From PALSA-1006 sp963733265 (GTDB lineage Bacteria > Pseudomonadota > Gammaproteobacteria > Burkholderiales > Gallionellaceae), in NCBI GenBank assembly GCA_963733265.1, contig CAVTCF010000002.1:620001-684000 (forward strand): 64,000 bases of DNA, read 5' to 3'. Every line of letters starts with the position of its first letter. Within the stretch, counting starts at the first letter, position 1. The notes beneath the pieces are model-generated. The model was not told where the DNA came from, made no database searches, and was given only the letters and a program-made list of their open reading frames with translations. Of this stretch, positions 52,353-61,070 are shown piece after piece. The position numbers and the translations under genes are program-made.

Positions 52353-53612
52353 TTACTGAACAACGGTGTCTATGCTTACTTTGAGTCCACCGCTACCCGG
52401 TTTAACCGGGTTGCTTATACCTTGCAAGTCACCCGGTTGGGGCACGGCATTACCCGATTTTGAAACTCGAACCACGACCACGACTTCGTCAAAGTTGGAT
52501 AGTTTCATCTGTGGTGACATCGCCATACTGTCATCCAGCGCAAACTGAATTGGCAAGTCTTTCACCTGCTTACGCAAGATGGCCAAAGGCATCTTGGGGC
52601 CCTGTGCCGCTCGTGCCAACACGAACACTGTATCTGTAGGGCCGGCCTTGCCACTAAGCACGCTGCTCAATGTAACAGTTCCTGATATACGCTCTTTGCC
52701 CTGTGCAACACTCTGAGTGGTTTCTGGTTCCGGTTCTGCCCTCGCCATCCTGGCACCTTTTCCACCTTTTGATTGAGCCAAAAATTCGTGAGCTTGTTGA
52801 AGACCGCTCTGAATCATTTTGGCATCTTCACTATCAGCGGGAAGACCTTTTAACAAATGCTCCCAATGGCGTATCGCAGCGGCATAGTCGCCCCGCTCCA
52901 TAGCTGCCGAACCGGCCAAAGCAAGTGCTTTTGGGTAATTCGGATCAAGAGCAAGCGCTTTATCAATCAACTTGGTTGGTGGACCGGCCAGGCTTTGTCC
53001 CTGGGCCATGGCCAGTACATCGGCATAGTCAGCCCATATCCACGCCTCGTCAGTGACAAACTGGGTCAGTTTTCCATAAGCTGTCGCAGAATCCGCAAAA
53101 CGTTCTGCCTCGCCATAAGCTCTTGCCAGCATCAATAAAGATTCGCCGTCGTTCGGATTTTTTGCGACTTTTGCTTCCAACGCCGCCACTGACTCTGCCG
53201 AACGCGCGTTGCCGGAACCGCTCATCGTAGCCAAGCTTGCTTCCGGAGACAGCGAACTAACATTGCCGATCTTCCAGTAGAGTGCAACAGATGCTATTGG
53301 AAGAACTACAGCCAGACTAATGGCCAATACCCTGAGCGGATTGCGCGGCGACGTGACGACCACTTCATCTGCTTTCACTTCATCCAGAAGACGGGCCTGT
53401 ATTTCGCGCTTGCCTTGCTCGTACAATTCTTGCGTCAACAGGCCGTTTTGCAGGTCGGCGTCCATTTCGGCAATCTGGTCGCGGAAAATTTCCAGATTTG
53501 CCGCATTGCGTAATACGGTATTACTCGAAGTGCTGCGACGCCACAACGGCAATACTACGAACAATAGCGCCACCAGAATGAGCAGCGCGGAAATGATCCA
53601 AAATATTGTCAT
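52353..53612 (-). CDS. ccmI: Cytochrome c maturation protein CcmI
   Basis: A 419-residue membrane protein that delivers apocytochrome to the CcmF-CcmH ligase. N-terminal TM segments (FWIISALLILVALLFVVLPL and LRVLAISLAVVLPIASVALY) flank a cytoplasmic loop (LEIFRDQIAEMDADLQNGLL). The periplasmic part has TPR repeats (NPNDGESLLMLARAYGEAER, LDPNYPKALALAGSAAMERG). The C-terminal domain ends with a beta-rich region. It starts inside the ccmH stop (ATGA). Last gene of the operon; a terminator follows at 52302-52329. Confidence 0.95.
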   Translation of the reverse strand: MTIFWIISALLILVALLFVVLPLWRRSTSSNTVLRNAANLEIFRDQIAEMDADLQNGLLTQELYEQGKREIQARLLDEVKADEVVVTSPRNPLRVLAISLAVVLPIASVALYWKIGNVSSLSPEASLATMSGSGNARSAESVAALEAKVAKNPNDGESLLMLARAYGEAERFADSATAYGKLTQFVTDEAWIWADYADVLAMAQGQSLAGPPTKLIDKALALDPNYPKALALAGSAAMERGDYAAAIRHWEHLLKGLPADSEDAKMIQSGLQQAHEFLAQSKGGKGARMARAEPEPETTQSVAQGKERISGTVTLSSVLSGKAGPTDTVFVLARAAQGPKMPLAILRKQVKDLPIQFALDDSMAMSPQMKLSNFDEVVVVVRVSKSGNAVPQPGDLQGISNPVKPGSGGLKVSIDTVVQ

Positions 53613-54076
53613 GCTTGATTATCTTTTTCGTTATTGAGTAAAGCTGCGGCACGCTCTTGCGCTTCGGCAGTAAGAGCGACTTCCGGGACTGACTGGCGAC
53701 GTTTGCGTAATTGAAAGAGCAATAATCCCACGCCGGTGAGAAGCAATGCAAACGGCCCGAACCAGAGCAGAATCGTGTATGACTTCATTGGCGGATTGTA
53801 CAAGACAAAATCTCCATAACGCGCCACCAGATATTCGATGATCTCCTTATCGCTCTTGCCTTTGCTCATTTGCTCGCGCACTTCCCGGCGCAAATCTTCT
53901 GCCAGTTCAGCATGAGAACTGGCTAACGACTCATTCTGGCACACCAGACAACGCAGATTCTCAGCCAAGCCGATCATGCGTTTTTCCAATACCGGATCGG
54001 CAGCCAAATCTTTGGCCTCATCTGCATAAGCAAGCAGAGGCATCAGGAATAACAACAAAACCAATAAACGCCTCAT
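53609..54076 (-). CDS. ccmH: Cytochrome c maturation protein CcmH (CcmL type)
   Basis: A 155-residue membrane thiol oxidoreductase. A signal/anchor at the N-terminus, then IGLAENLRCLVCQNESLASS containing the CxxC active site, VREQMSKGKSDKEIIEYLVA, RYGDFVLYNPPM and a C-terminal TM segment (WFGPFALLLTGVGLLLFQLR). It reduces apocytochrome cysteines for heme ligation. It overlaps ccmG and ccmI by 4 bp each. Confidence 0.96.
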   Translation of the reverse strand: MRRLLVLLLFLMPLLAYADEAKDLAADPVLEKRMIGLAENLRCLVCQNESLASSHAELAEDLRREVREQMSKGKSDKEIIEYLVARYGDFVLYNPPMKSYTILLWFGPFALLLTGVGLLLFQLRKRRQSVPEVALTAEAQERAAALLNNEKDNQA

Positions 54077-54603
54077 GACTGCTTCTCCAGCTTGGCAACC
54101 AAAGGCAATATCGTTTCGCTCAAACTGCGATGGGTAATCGGACCGATTTGTTTGTATTGAATGATGCCTTGCTTGTCGATAACGTAAGTTTCGGGAACGC
54201 CATACACACCGTAATCAATGCCGATACGTCCGTCGGTATCGGAGACTGTCACCGTGTACGGATCACCGCCCCCCCTCAGCGTCAGTTCAGCGTCAACTGC
54301 TTTATCTTTGTAATCGAGCCCGTAAATCGGCACAATGTTCTGGCGTGACAACTGCACCAGCACAGGGTGCTCTTCTTTGCATGATACGCACCACGAAGCC
54401 CACACATTAAGCAACCAGACCTTACCCTTCATTTCCTCGGGAGAAAAACGCTTGGCTGGGTCATGCAATTGCGGCAAGTTAAATGCGGGTGCAGGTTTAC
54501 CAATCAACGGTGAAGGTACTTCATGCGGATCAAGATTTAGCCCGACATACAAAAAACCGGCCAAGACGACGAATACAACAAACGGCAAAATAAAACGCGT
54601 CAT
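54073..54603 (-). CDS. ccmG: Thioredoxin-like protein CcmG/DsbE
   Basis: A 176-residue membrane-anchored periplasmic thioredoxin. An N-terminal anchor (ILPFVVFVVLAGFLYVGLNL) precedes the thioredoxin fold with LLNVWASWCVSCKEEHPVLV (CxxC) and GVYGVPETYVIDKQGIIQYK (cis-proline). It keeps CcmH and apocytochrome cysteines reduced. Coupled by ATGA overlaps to ccmF and ccmH. Confidence 0.97.
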   Translation of the reverse strand: MTRFILPFVVFVVLAGFLYVGLNLDPHEVPSPLIGKPAPAFNLPQLHDPAKRFSPEEMKGKVWLLNVWASWCVSCKEEHPVLVQLSRQNIVPIYGLDYKDKAVDAELTLRGGGDPYTVTVSDTDGRIGIDYGVYGVPETYVIDKQGIIQYKQIGPITHRSLSETILPLVAKLEKQS

Positions 54604-56621
54604 GCAGTTTTCTCCTTCAACTTTGCTTCCACACTTGTTCCTGAAGTGACATCTTGTGACTTCGCTTTCTTGGAATGAATGCGGTAACGGCGATCACTGA
54701 TAGCAAATATGCCGCCCAGCGCCATCAACAGACAACCTACCCAAATCCAGTCAACAAATGGTTTGTAATAGACACGTACAGCCCAGGCACCATTGCTATC
54801 CGGTATCGGCTCACCCAAGGACACATACAAATCGCGGAATATTCCGGGATCAATCGCAGCTTCGGTCATAGGCATACCGGAGGAGTTGTAATTGCGCTTT
54901 TCCGGATTAAGCTCGGTTACAACCCGATCACCTTTTTTAACGACCACATGACCGCGATAGGCATGATAGTTGGGGCCTTCCAATTCAGAAATACCATCGA
55001 AACGGAATTGATAACCGCCCACCTCGACCGTATCACCCACCCCCATGCGAACATCGCGTTCATTCTCATAACCTTTCACCATGGTTACGCCAATGACAAA
55101 AATGGCGATACCGAGGTGCGCCAGTTGCATACCGTAATAACTGCGCGGCTGGCTAAGTAAACGCTGCGAAAAGCTGCCTTCCTTGCCAAGCAGACGCTTG
55201 CGCAAATCGAGGAACCCGGTACTGATCACCCAAAATGCCAGCATGAAACCCAAGGCAATCAGCGGCGTCCATTTCCCCATCACAAACGGCAGTAGCACAG
55301 CGATCAACAAGCTCGAGCCGAAAGCCCAGCGCACGCGCACCCAGATGTCAGGCACACTGGCTTGCTTCCAGCGGGCGATTGGCCCCAAGCCCATCATAAA
55401 TACCAGCGGCACCATCAGCGGCACGAATACGGTGTTGAAATAGGGAGGCCCGACGGATAACTTACCCATGCCCAAGGCATCCATGAACAAAGGATAGAGC
55501 GTACCCAAAAATACCGAAGCCGAAGCCACAGAAAGCAAAACGTTGTTGGTTAGCAGCATAGACTCGCGCGAGATAATATCGAACTTGCCACCCAGACCAA
55601 TCTTGGGCGCTCGCCATGCAAACAACAGTAGAGAAGAACCGATCACTACAACCAGAAAGGAGAGAATAAAAATACCGCGCTTTGGATCAGTCGCGAACGC
55701 ATGTACTGAAGTCAGCACACCTGAGCGCACCAGAAAGGTTCCCAACAAACTCAGCGAAAAGGCTGCAATAGCAAGCAACACGGTCCAACTCTTGAATGCG
55801 CCGCGCTTCTCGGTAACCGCAAGCGAGTGGATCAATGCTGTCCCCGCCAGCCACGGCATGAAAGAAGCATTTTCGACTGGGTCCCAAAACCACCAGCCGC
55901 CCCAGCCCAACTCGTAGTAGGCCCAACCGCTACCCAGCATAATACCAAGGGTCATAAACACCCAAGCCACCGTTGTCCACGGGCGTGACCAGCGCGCCCA
56001 GGTAGCATCGAGTTGCCCGCCCAAAAGCGCGGCGAGTGCAAAAGCAAAAGCCACAGAAAACCCAACATAACCCATATACAACATCGGCGGGTGAATGACC
56101 AAACCGGGATCTTGCAACAGCGGATTCAAATCTTGTCCATCCACTGCGGCGGGGATCAGGCGATCAAACGGATTTGAAGTCAGCATCATAAATAGCAGGA
56201 AGCCTACGGATATCAAGCCCATCACGCCGATAACCCGTGACACCATTTCCTGCGGCAGATGCTTGCTGAAAGTTGCCACTGCAATAGTCCATATCGTCAA
56301 CATAAACGTCCACAACAACAATGAACCCTCATGCCCGCCCCACAAAGCCGCGATCCGATACTGGATAGGCAATTGCGAATTGGAATGTTCAGCCACATAC
56401 AACACTGAAAAATCACTGTTGATAAAAGAAGTTAACAGGCAGGCAAACGCAAGCGATACAAAAACAAAATGGCCGTAGGCGATTGGCCGCGCCACACTCA
56501 TTAAAACAGCATTGCCTCTTGCTGCACCAATAATGGGGAGCACACCTTGGAGCAGCGCGAGTAACAAAGCAATCACCAGTGTAAAATTTCCGAGTTCCGG
56601 AATTATCATTAGAGTGTTCAT
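54600..56621 (-). CDS. ccmF: Heme lyase component CcmF
   Basis: A 673-residue polytopic membrane protein that attaches heme to CxxCH cysteines. The heme-handling WWD motif is clear: ELGWGGWWFWDPVENASFMP. About fourteen membrane segments are visible, with conserved histidines in LWGGHEGSLLLW and VIHPPMLYMGYVG. The large C-terminal periplasmic loop (NERDVRMGVGDTVEVGGYQF) is normal. ATGA overlap with ccmG; two-base gap to ccmE. Confidence 0.97.
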   Translation of the reverse strand: MNTLMIIPELGNFTLVIALLLALLQGVLPIIGAARGNAVLMSVARPIAYGHFVFVSLAFACLLTSFINSDFSVLYVAEHSNSQLPIQYRIAALWGGHEGSLLLWTFMLTIWTIAVATFSKHLPQEMVSRVIGVMGLISVGFLLFMMLTSNPFDRLIPAAVDGQDLNPLLQDPGLVIHPPMLYMGYVGFSVAFAFALAALLGGQLDATWARWSRPWTTVAWVFMTLGIMLGSGWAYYELGWGGWWFWDPVENASFMPWLAGTALIHSLAVTEKRGAFKSWTVLLAIAAFSLSLLGTFLVRSGVLTSVHAFATDPKRGIFILSFLVVVIGSSLLLFAWRAPKIGLGGKFDIISRESMLLTNNVLLSVASASVFLGTLYPLFMDALGMGKLSVGPPYFNTVFVPLMVPLVFMMGLGPIARWKQASVPDIWVRVRWAFGSSLLIAVLLPFVMGKWTPLIALGFMLAFWVISTGFLDLRKRLLGKEGSFSQRLLSQPRSYYGMQLAHLGIAIFVIGVTMVKGYENERDVRMGVGDTVEVGGYQFRFDGISELEGPNYHAYRGHVVVKKGDRVVTELNPEKRNYNSSGMPMTEAAIDPGIFRDLYVSLGEPIPDSNGAWAVRVYYKPFVDWIWVGCLLMALGGIFAISDRRYRIHSKKAKSQDVTSGTSVEAKLKEKTA

Positions 56622-56623
56622 GA

Positions 56624-57118
56624 TTAGTGTCCTATTTGTTTGGCTGGAGTAGCAATAGTTGGAACGCCAGAGGCGGCACTTATGGCAGCTTGTGCTTTAG
56701 CGGCTTTATCCAATGCATCTTTGGCTTCCGGAGGCATGTAATTTTCATCGTGCTTGGCTAGCACTTCTTCGGCATAAAACACATTATCGGCTTGTAATTT
56801 CCCCTGCGCGACCACGCCCTTGCCTTCCTTAAACAAATCCGGAAGAATACCTTTATAAGTGACAGGCATATTCCTGAATGTATCAGTCACAATAAAATGC
56901 ACAGTCAGTCCGTCTTTCTCGCGTTTTAAACTTCCTGCTTCGACCAAGCCGCCAATACGGAAGTTATGACCTTGCGGCGCTTCTTTGTTGAATACCTGTG
57001 TCGGCGTGAAATACAAGCTGACATTGTTCCTCAGTGCATACAATACCAATCCAACCGCCGCAGCGATAATGGCAATACCGCCGAGGATGAATAAAAATGT
57101 TTTGGTACGTGCCCTCAT
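56624..57118 (-). CDS. ccmE: Heme chaperone CcmE
   Basis: A 164-residue periplasmic heme carrier, anchored by an N-terminal TM helix (FLFILGGIAIIAAAVGLVLY). The core has FRIGGLVEAGSLKREKDGL and PDLFKEGKGVVAQGKLQADN. The covalent heme histidine is in YAEEVLAKHDENYMPPEAKD (H-x-x-x-Y form). The tail is alanine-rich. It overlaps ccmD by ATGA. Confidence 0.97.
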   Translation of the reverse strand: MRARTKTFLFILGGIAIIAAAVGLVLYALRNNVSLYFTPTQVFNKEAPQGHNFRIGGLVEAGSLKREKDGLTVHFIVTDTFRNMPVTYKGILPDLFKEGKGVVAQGKLQADNVFYAEEVLAKHDENYMPPEAKDALDKAAKAQAAISAASGVPTIATPAKQIGH

Positions 57119-57282
57119 TGATCTTCTCCGTTGTCACGCATCAAGCGCAACTGTTGTAATGTGATTTTTCTTTTGTGGCGCACCAACAAGATTTCTATAA
57201 TAAATATCAGCAGAGCCATACCATAAGAGCCCCACACGTAAAAACCGTAACCATTCATTGCGAAGAACTCAGCCCAGTTCAT
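57115..57282 (-). CDS. ccmD: Small membrane protein CcmD
   Basis: A 55-residue protein, shorter than usual ORF cut-offs. It starts MNWAEFFAMNGYGFYVWGSY with a membrane helix (GMALLIFIIEILLV) and ends in a basic cytoplasmic tail (RHKRKITLQQLRLMRDNGED). It helps release heme-loaded CcmE from CcmABC. It overlaps ccmC and ccmE by ATGA on each side, which fixes both ends. Confidence 0.93.
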   Translation of the reverse strand: MNWAEFFAMNGYGFYVWGSYGMALLIFIIEILLVRHKRKITLQQLRLMRDNGEDQ

Positions 57283-58028
57283 ATTTCGTCCTTTTCCCGA
57301 ACTTCATCCAACTCGCTCACCCACTGGGTATTGCGCTCGCGCTCCAAAATAATGCTGCGTACACGCACTAAAGTGACAGCAATTGAATAAAGCCAACATG
57401 CGACCAACATGGTAAACATGGCATGTTTCATTGCAACGTGCATACTGGTATCTGAAAATTTTATAGTTGAACCCTGATGCAGGGTATTCCACCACTCCAC
57501 CGAATAATAAATAATGGGAACGTTGACTGAACCGACGATTACCAACAACGCACCGGCACGGTCCGCACGACGAGGATCGTCAATGGATGCTTGTAACGCG
57601 ATAAATCCCAAATACAAAAACAATAAAATTAACTCCGAAGTCAGACGTGCATCCCACACCCACCAAGCTCCCCACATCGGCTTGCCCCACAGCGCCCCTG
57701 TCCACAATGCGATGAAAGTAAAGATTGCACCTGTGGGTGCCAATGCGGTTGCCATCATAGAAGACAAACGCGTGTTAAAGATCAAACCCAAGGCTGCATA
57801 CCCCGCCATGACGAGATAAATAAACATGGACAAGATTGAAATAGGGACATGAATAAAAATGATGCGATAGGCTTCGCTCTGCACGGCATCAGTGGGCGCA
57901 ACGAAAAAGCCGATATATATACCCACCGCAAATAAAATCGCGGCGGGCCACGCAAAGAAGGGAATTAACTTCCCCGCCAATCCATAAAAGGTTGTCGGTG
58001 CCGAATATTTAAACCAGTGTATAGTCAA
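57279..58028 (-). CDS. ccmC: Heme transporter subunit CcmC
   Basis: A 249-residue membrane protein that loads heme on CcmE. Six TM segments; the WWD motif is GKPMWGAWWVWDARLTSELI, with flanking histidines in IIFIHVPISILSMFIYLVMA and TLHQGSTIKFSDTSMHVAMK. Overlaps ccmD by 4 bp; three bases separate it from ccmB. Confidence 0.97.
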   Translation of the reverse strand: MTIHWFKYSAPTTFYGLAGKLIPFFAWPAAILFAVGIYIGFFVAPTDAVQSEAYRIIFIHVPISILSMFIYLVMAGYAALGLIFNTRLSSMMATALAPTGAIFTFIALWTGALWGKPMWGAWWVWDARLTSELILLFLYLGFIALQASIDDPRRADRAGALLVIVGSVNVPIIYYSVEWWNTLHQGSTIKFSDTSMHVAMKHAMFTMLVACWLYSIAVTLVRVRSIILERERNTQWVSELDEVREKDEI

Positions 58029-58031
58029 ATC

Positions 58032-58715
58032 TTACTCCATCGAAATTCGTAAAGCTTGTGCTGTTACCCACGGCGTAAAAACTAATGCCACCAAAAACAT
58101 TGCCCCCAGCAAGGCCACATGCGGAATGATCGTCATACCTGTGTTCGCGGCCTCAACCGCGCCCGTGCCAAAAATCAACACGGGTATACACAATGGCAAC
58201 ACTAATAACGACACTAAAACGCCACCGCCGCGTAACCCCAAGGTCAGCGCGGCACCTATCGCGCCTATCATGCTCAATATCGGTGTGCCAAGCAATAGCA
58301 CAACCACTAGTACCCACAAGCTCTGGAATGACATCCCGAACTGCAAACCCAACACCGGAGCGATCAAGACCAAAGGCAAACCGGACAGCATCCAATGCGC
58401 AAATATCTTACCCAACACCAGTACAGACAAAGACTGCGGAACCAAAAGCATCTGCTCAAGTGTACCATCCAGATAATCAGCCGAAAACATTCGCGCCAGT
58501 GACAGCATCGAGGCCAGCAGTGCGGCAACCCAAACGATGCCCGCAGCCATTTTGCGCAGCATATCAGGCTCTGGCCCCACCCCGAGCGGAAACAAGCTCA
58601 CCACCATCACGAAAAATACCAACGTCGTCAACACGTCCGCACGGCGGCGCATCGCCAATAACAGATCACGACGGACAACCAAAACCAACAACCCGAGCAA
58701 AGACAGTTTTTTCAT
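58032..58715 (-). CDS. ccmB: ABC transporter permease CcmB
   Basis: A 227-residue protein with six membrane segments, partner of the CcmA ATPase in releasing holo-CcmE. Family segments: RRDLLLAMRRRADVLTTLVF, ADYLDGTLEQMLLVPQSLSV and GGVLVSLLVLPLCIPVLIFG. It overlaps ccmA by ATGA. Confidence 0.96.
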   Translation of the reverse strand: MKKLSLLGLLVLVVRRDLLLAMRRRADVLTTLVFFVMVVSLFPLGVGPEPDMLRKMAAGIVWVAALLASMLSLARMFSADYLDGTLEQMLLVPQSLSVLVLGKIFAHWMLSGLPLVLIAPVLGLQFGMSFQSLWVLVVVLLLGTPILSMIGAIGAALTLGLRGGGVLVSLLVLPLCIPVLIFGTGAVEAANTGMTIIPHVALLGAMFLVALVFTPWVTAQALRISME

Positions 58716-59326
58716 GACAATGTCAACAGCCTTGTCTCCACACCCGCAACGTGCAAAGGCTGATGCGTGGTAAAAATTGCCATGCCACCTTTAGACAGAT
58801 GCTCACCGATAAGTTCCTGCATCAAGCCTACTGCCCCTACATCAAGTGCGGTCAATGGCTCATCTAATATCCATAAACGTGCATCTCCGACTAAAAGCCG
58901 GCTTAATGCAACTCGGCGGCGCTGGCCTTGGGACAATACCTTAACCGGCAGATGCTCGCGGCGGCTCAGCCCCATTCGGCGCAAGGCGGCAAGCGCCTCT
59001 TTCTCATCAACAGAGTAACCGGCCAAACCCGCGCTGATACGCAAATTTTCCAGCGCGTTCAATTCATCTTTGATTGCATTCAAATGACCGAGGTAAATCA
59101 TCTCGGCCAAATAAGATTCGTCTAACTCGCGCACATCGCGCCCACTCCAGCGAATTTCACCCTCCGCTGGCTGCATAAATCCGCACAAAGTACGCAATAA
59201 ACTCGTCTTGCCGCTACCATTCTCCCCCTGCACTTGCATCAATTCCCCGGCGCGGAGCGAAAAACTCAAGCCGGAAAATAATTGGTGATCTCCGCGTATG
59301 CAAGCAAGATTGCTTATTTCAAGCAT
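58712..59326 (-). CDS. ccmA: ABC transporter ATPase CcmA
   Basis: A 204-residue ATPase. Walker A QVQGENGSGKTSLLRTLCGF, signature VLSQGQRRRVALSRLLVGDA, Walker B RLWILDEPLTALDVGAVGLM and H-loop IFTTHQPLHVAG. First gene of ccmABCDEFGHI. Its promoter must lie in 59327-59458, shared with the divergent fabI. Confidence 0.97.
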   Translation of the reverse strand: MLEISNLACIRGDHQLFSGLSFSLRAGELMQVQGENGSGKTSLLRTLCGFMQPAEGEIRWSGRDVRELDESYLAEMIYLGHLNAIKDELNALENLRISAGLAGYSVDEKEALAALRRMGLSRREHLPVKVLSQGQRRRVALSRLLVGDARLWILDEPLTALDVGAVGLMQELIGEHLSKGGMAIFTTHQPLHVAGVETRLLTLS

Positions 59327-59458
59327 GAGTTTAAGAGTATAGCCAGTTATAAAATAGCCGCGAATTATATACGATTGCCACAGCAGATGCGTTGCTTTGC
59401 TTGTGAGGTTATAATTATAGTTTGTTGTCGTTTGTAATCAATCTAAGCCGAGGAGAAA

Positions 59459-60250
59459 ATGGGATTTTTGGCAAATAAACACATACTAGTTACCGGTATG
59501 ATCAGTAACCGGTCAATTGCTTATGGAGTTGCCCAAGCCATGCATCGCGAGGGCGCTACCCTAGCCTTTACCTACCAAGGCGAGCGCGTTAAAGATCGTG
59601 TGGTAAGCATGGCCAAGGAATTTGGTAGCGACCTGGTATTTCCCTGCGATGTTGCGTCAGATGCTGAAATTGATCAACTCTTTATTGATCTGGCAAAGCA
59701 CTGGAATAAATTTGACGGTTTTGTGCATGCTATCGCTTTTGCACCGCGTGAAGCGCTCACGGGTGATTATCTTGACGGGTTTAGCCGTGAAGCATTTCGC
59801 ATTGCCCACGATATCAGTTCGTACAGTTTTTCTGCTATGGCCAAATCCGCTCTGCCATACCTGAATGATGGCGCATCGCTGTTAACCCTGACTTATATGG
59901 GTGCCGTAAGGACAATGCCCCACTACAACGTCATGGGGCTAGCCAAAGCCAGCCTCGAAGCCAGTGTACGTTACTTGGCAATGGATTTGGGACGCAAAGG
60001 CTATAGAGTAAACGCAATATCAGCGGGACCGATTAAAACCCTGGCTGCTGCAGGCATTGGTGACTTCTCCAAACTGTTGGCTTACAACGCCAAAAATGCC
60101 CCGCTCAAACGCAATGTCACTATCGAAGAAGTCGGCAATGCAGCGGCTTTTCTGTGCAGTGATTTAGCCAGCGGAATTACCGGTGAAATCACTTATGTGG
60201 ACGGCGGGTTTAATACCACCGCGCTGGGGACGGGAACCACTGAAGTATAG
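59459..60250 (+). CDS. fabI: Enoyl-ACP reductase (NADH)
   Basis: A 263-residue short-chain dehydrogenase that reduces trans-2-enoyl-ACP, the last step of fatty acid elongation. The cofactor site is KHILVTGMISNRSIAYGVAQ; the catalytic lysine and tyrosine are in PHYNVMGLAKASLEASVRYL; the substrate loop includes ISAGPIKTLAAAGIGDFSKL. ATG follows GAGGAGAAA closely. A TATAAT at 59410-59415 is a plausible -10 box. A strong bidirectional terminator follows. Confidence 0.97.
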   Translation: MGFLANKHILVTGMISNRSIAYGVAQAMHREGATLAFTYQGERVKDRVVSMAKEFGSDLVFPCDVASDAEIDQLFIDLAKHWNKFDGFVHAIAFAPREALTGDYLDGFSREAFRIAHDISSYSFSAMAKSALPYLNDGASLLTLTYMGAVRTMPHYNVMGLAKASLEASVRYLAMDLGRKGYRVNAISAGPIKTLAAAGIGDFSKLLAYNAKNAPLKRNVTIEEVGNAAAFLCSDLASGITGEITYVDGGFNTTALGTGTTEV

Positions 60251-60291
60251 CTCCAAAATTTAGCCGGACTATCCAACGTAAATATGCATTA

Positions 60292-60326
60292 AAAAAGCCC
60301 CGCCAGACAAACTGGCGGGGCTTTTT
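60292..60326. terminator. Bidirectional terminator between fabI and cymA
   Basis: A 15-bp stem (AAAAAGCCCCGCCAG and its complement) with loop ACAAA, giving a T tract on either strand. It serves both convergent genes. Confidence 0.93.
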
Positions 60327-60355
60327 GTTACTGGCATTTGCAGAAAGTAGCCCGG

Positions 60356-60961
60356 TTATTCTTCATCCGGATCTTTGTACTCTTTCGGCAGATGGTGGGC
60401 AATACCCTTGTGGCAATCAATACAAGTCTGACCATCGGCTTTGGCTTTCATGTGCTTGTTATACACTGTTTGTTTTTGAACTGTGCCGCTCATGGCGTCA
60501 AAATTGTGGCAGTTTTGGCATTCACGCGAACCTGAAGCTTTCATGCGTGCCCATTCGTGGGTAGCCAACTCCATCCGATGAGACTCAAACTTTTCCCTGG
60601 TATCAACATAGCCTGTGAGCTTACCCCACACTTCCTGGCTGGCTTGAAGCTTGCGTAACATCTTGTGTCCCCAATCTTTGGGTACATGGCAATCGGAACA
60701 GATAGCGCGCACGCCTGTTCGGTTCGTATAGTGGATAGTTGTTTTGTATTCCTGATAAACGTTGTCGTACATTTCATGGCAACCGATACAGAATTCTAAT
60801 CTGTTCGTTGCCTCCATGGCGGTATTGAATCCCCCCCAGAAAAGAATACCCACAATAAAACTTAAAGCACCAATTCCGAGGACGGAATATTTTGCACTGG
60901 GTGTTTTCAAAAAATTCCAAGTGCATTTCAGAATCCCGTGTTTTTCAGGTTTGTTATCCAT
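60356..60961 (-). CDS. cymA: NapC/NirT-family tetraheme cytochrome (CymA-like)
   Basis: A 201-residue cytochrome with one N-terminal membrane anchor (GIGALSFIVGILFWGGFNTA) and four CxxCH motifs: EFCIGCHEMYDN, ICSDCHVPKDWGHKM, ECQNCHNF and TCIDCHKGIAHHLP. Family members exchange electrons between quinones and periplasmic cytochromes. In iron oxidisers with MtoAB the CymA homologue is proposed to pass Fe(II)-derived electrons to the quinone pool. GGAG lies before the ATG. A terminator separates it from mtoB. The mtoD gene known from Sideroxydans is not on this side. Confidence 0.93.
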   Translation of the reverse strand: MDNKPEKHGILKCTWNFLKTPSAKYSVLGIGALSFIVGILFWGGFNTAMEATNRLEFCIGCHEMYDNVYQEYKTTIHYTNRTGVRAICSDCHVPKDWGHKMLRKLQASQEVWGKLTGYVDTREKFESHRMELATHEWARMKASGSRECQNCHNFDAMSGTVQKQTVYNKHMKAKADGQTCIDCHKGIAHHLPKEYKDPDEE

Positions 60962-61012
60962 ATTATTCTCCGCATTAATTATCTTGTGTATTAACTGTAC
61001 CGATTAAAATCG

Positions 61013-61048
61013 AAAAAGACGGAGCATAAAATTTCTATGCCCCGTCTT
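61013..61048 (-). terminator. Terminator or attenuator between mtoB and cymA
   Basis: On the minus strand AAGACGGGGCATA pairs with TATGCTCCGTCTT across a short loop (one mismatch) and is followed by a T run. It starts 23 bp after the mtoB stop and lies about 50 bp before cymA, so cymA needs read-through or its own promoter in 60962-61012. Confidence 0.8.
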
Positions 61049-61070
61049 AGTTCATTACATAACAGACTTA

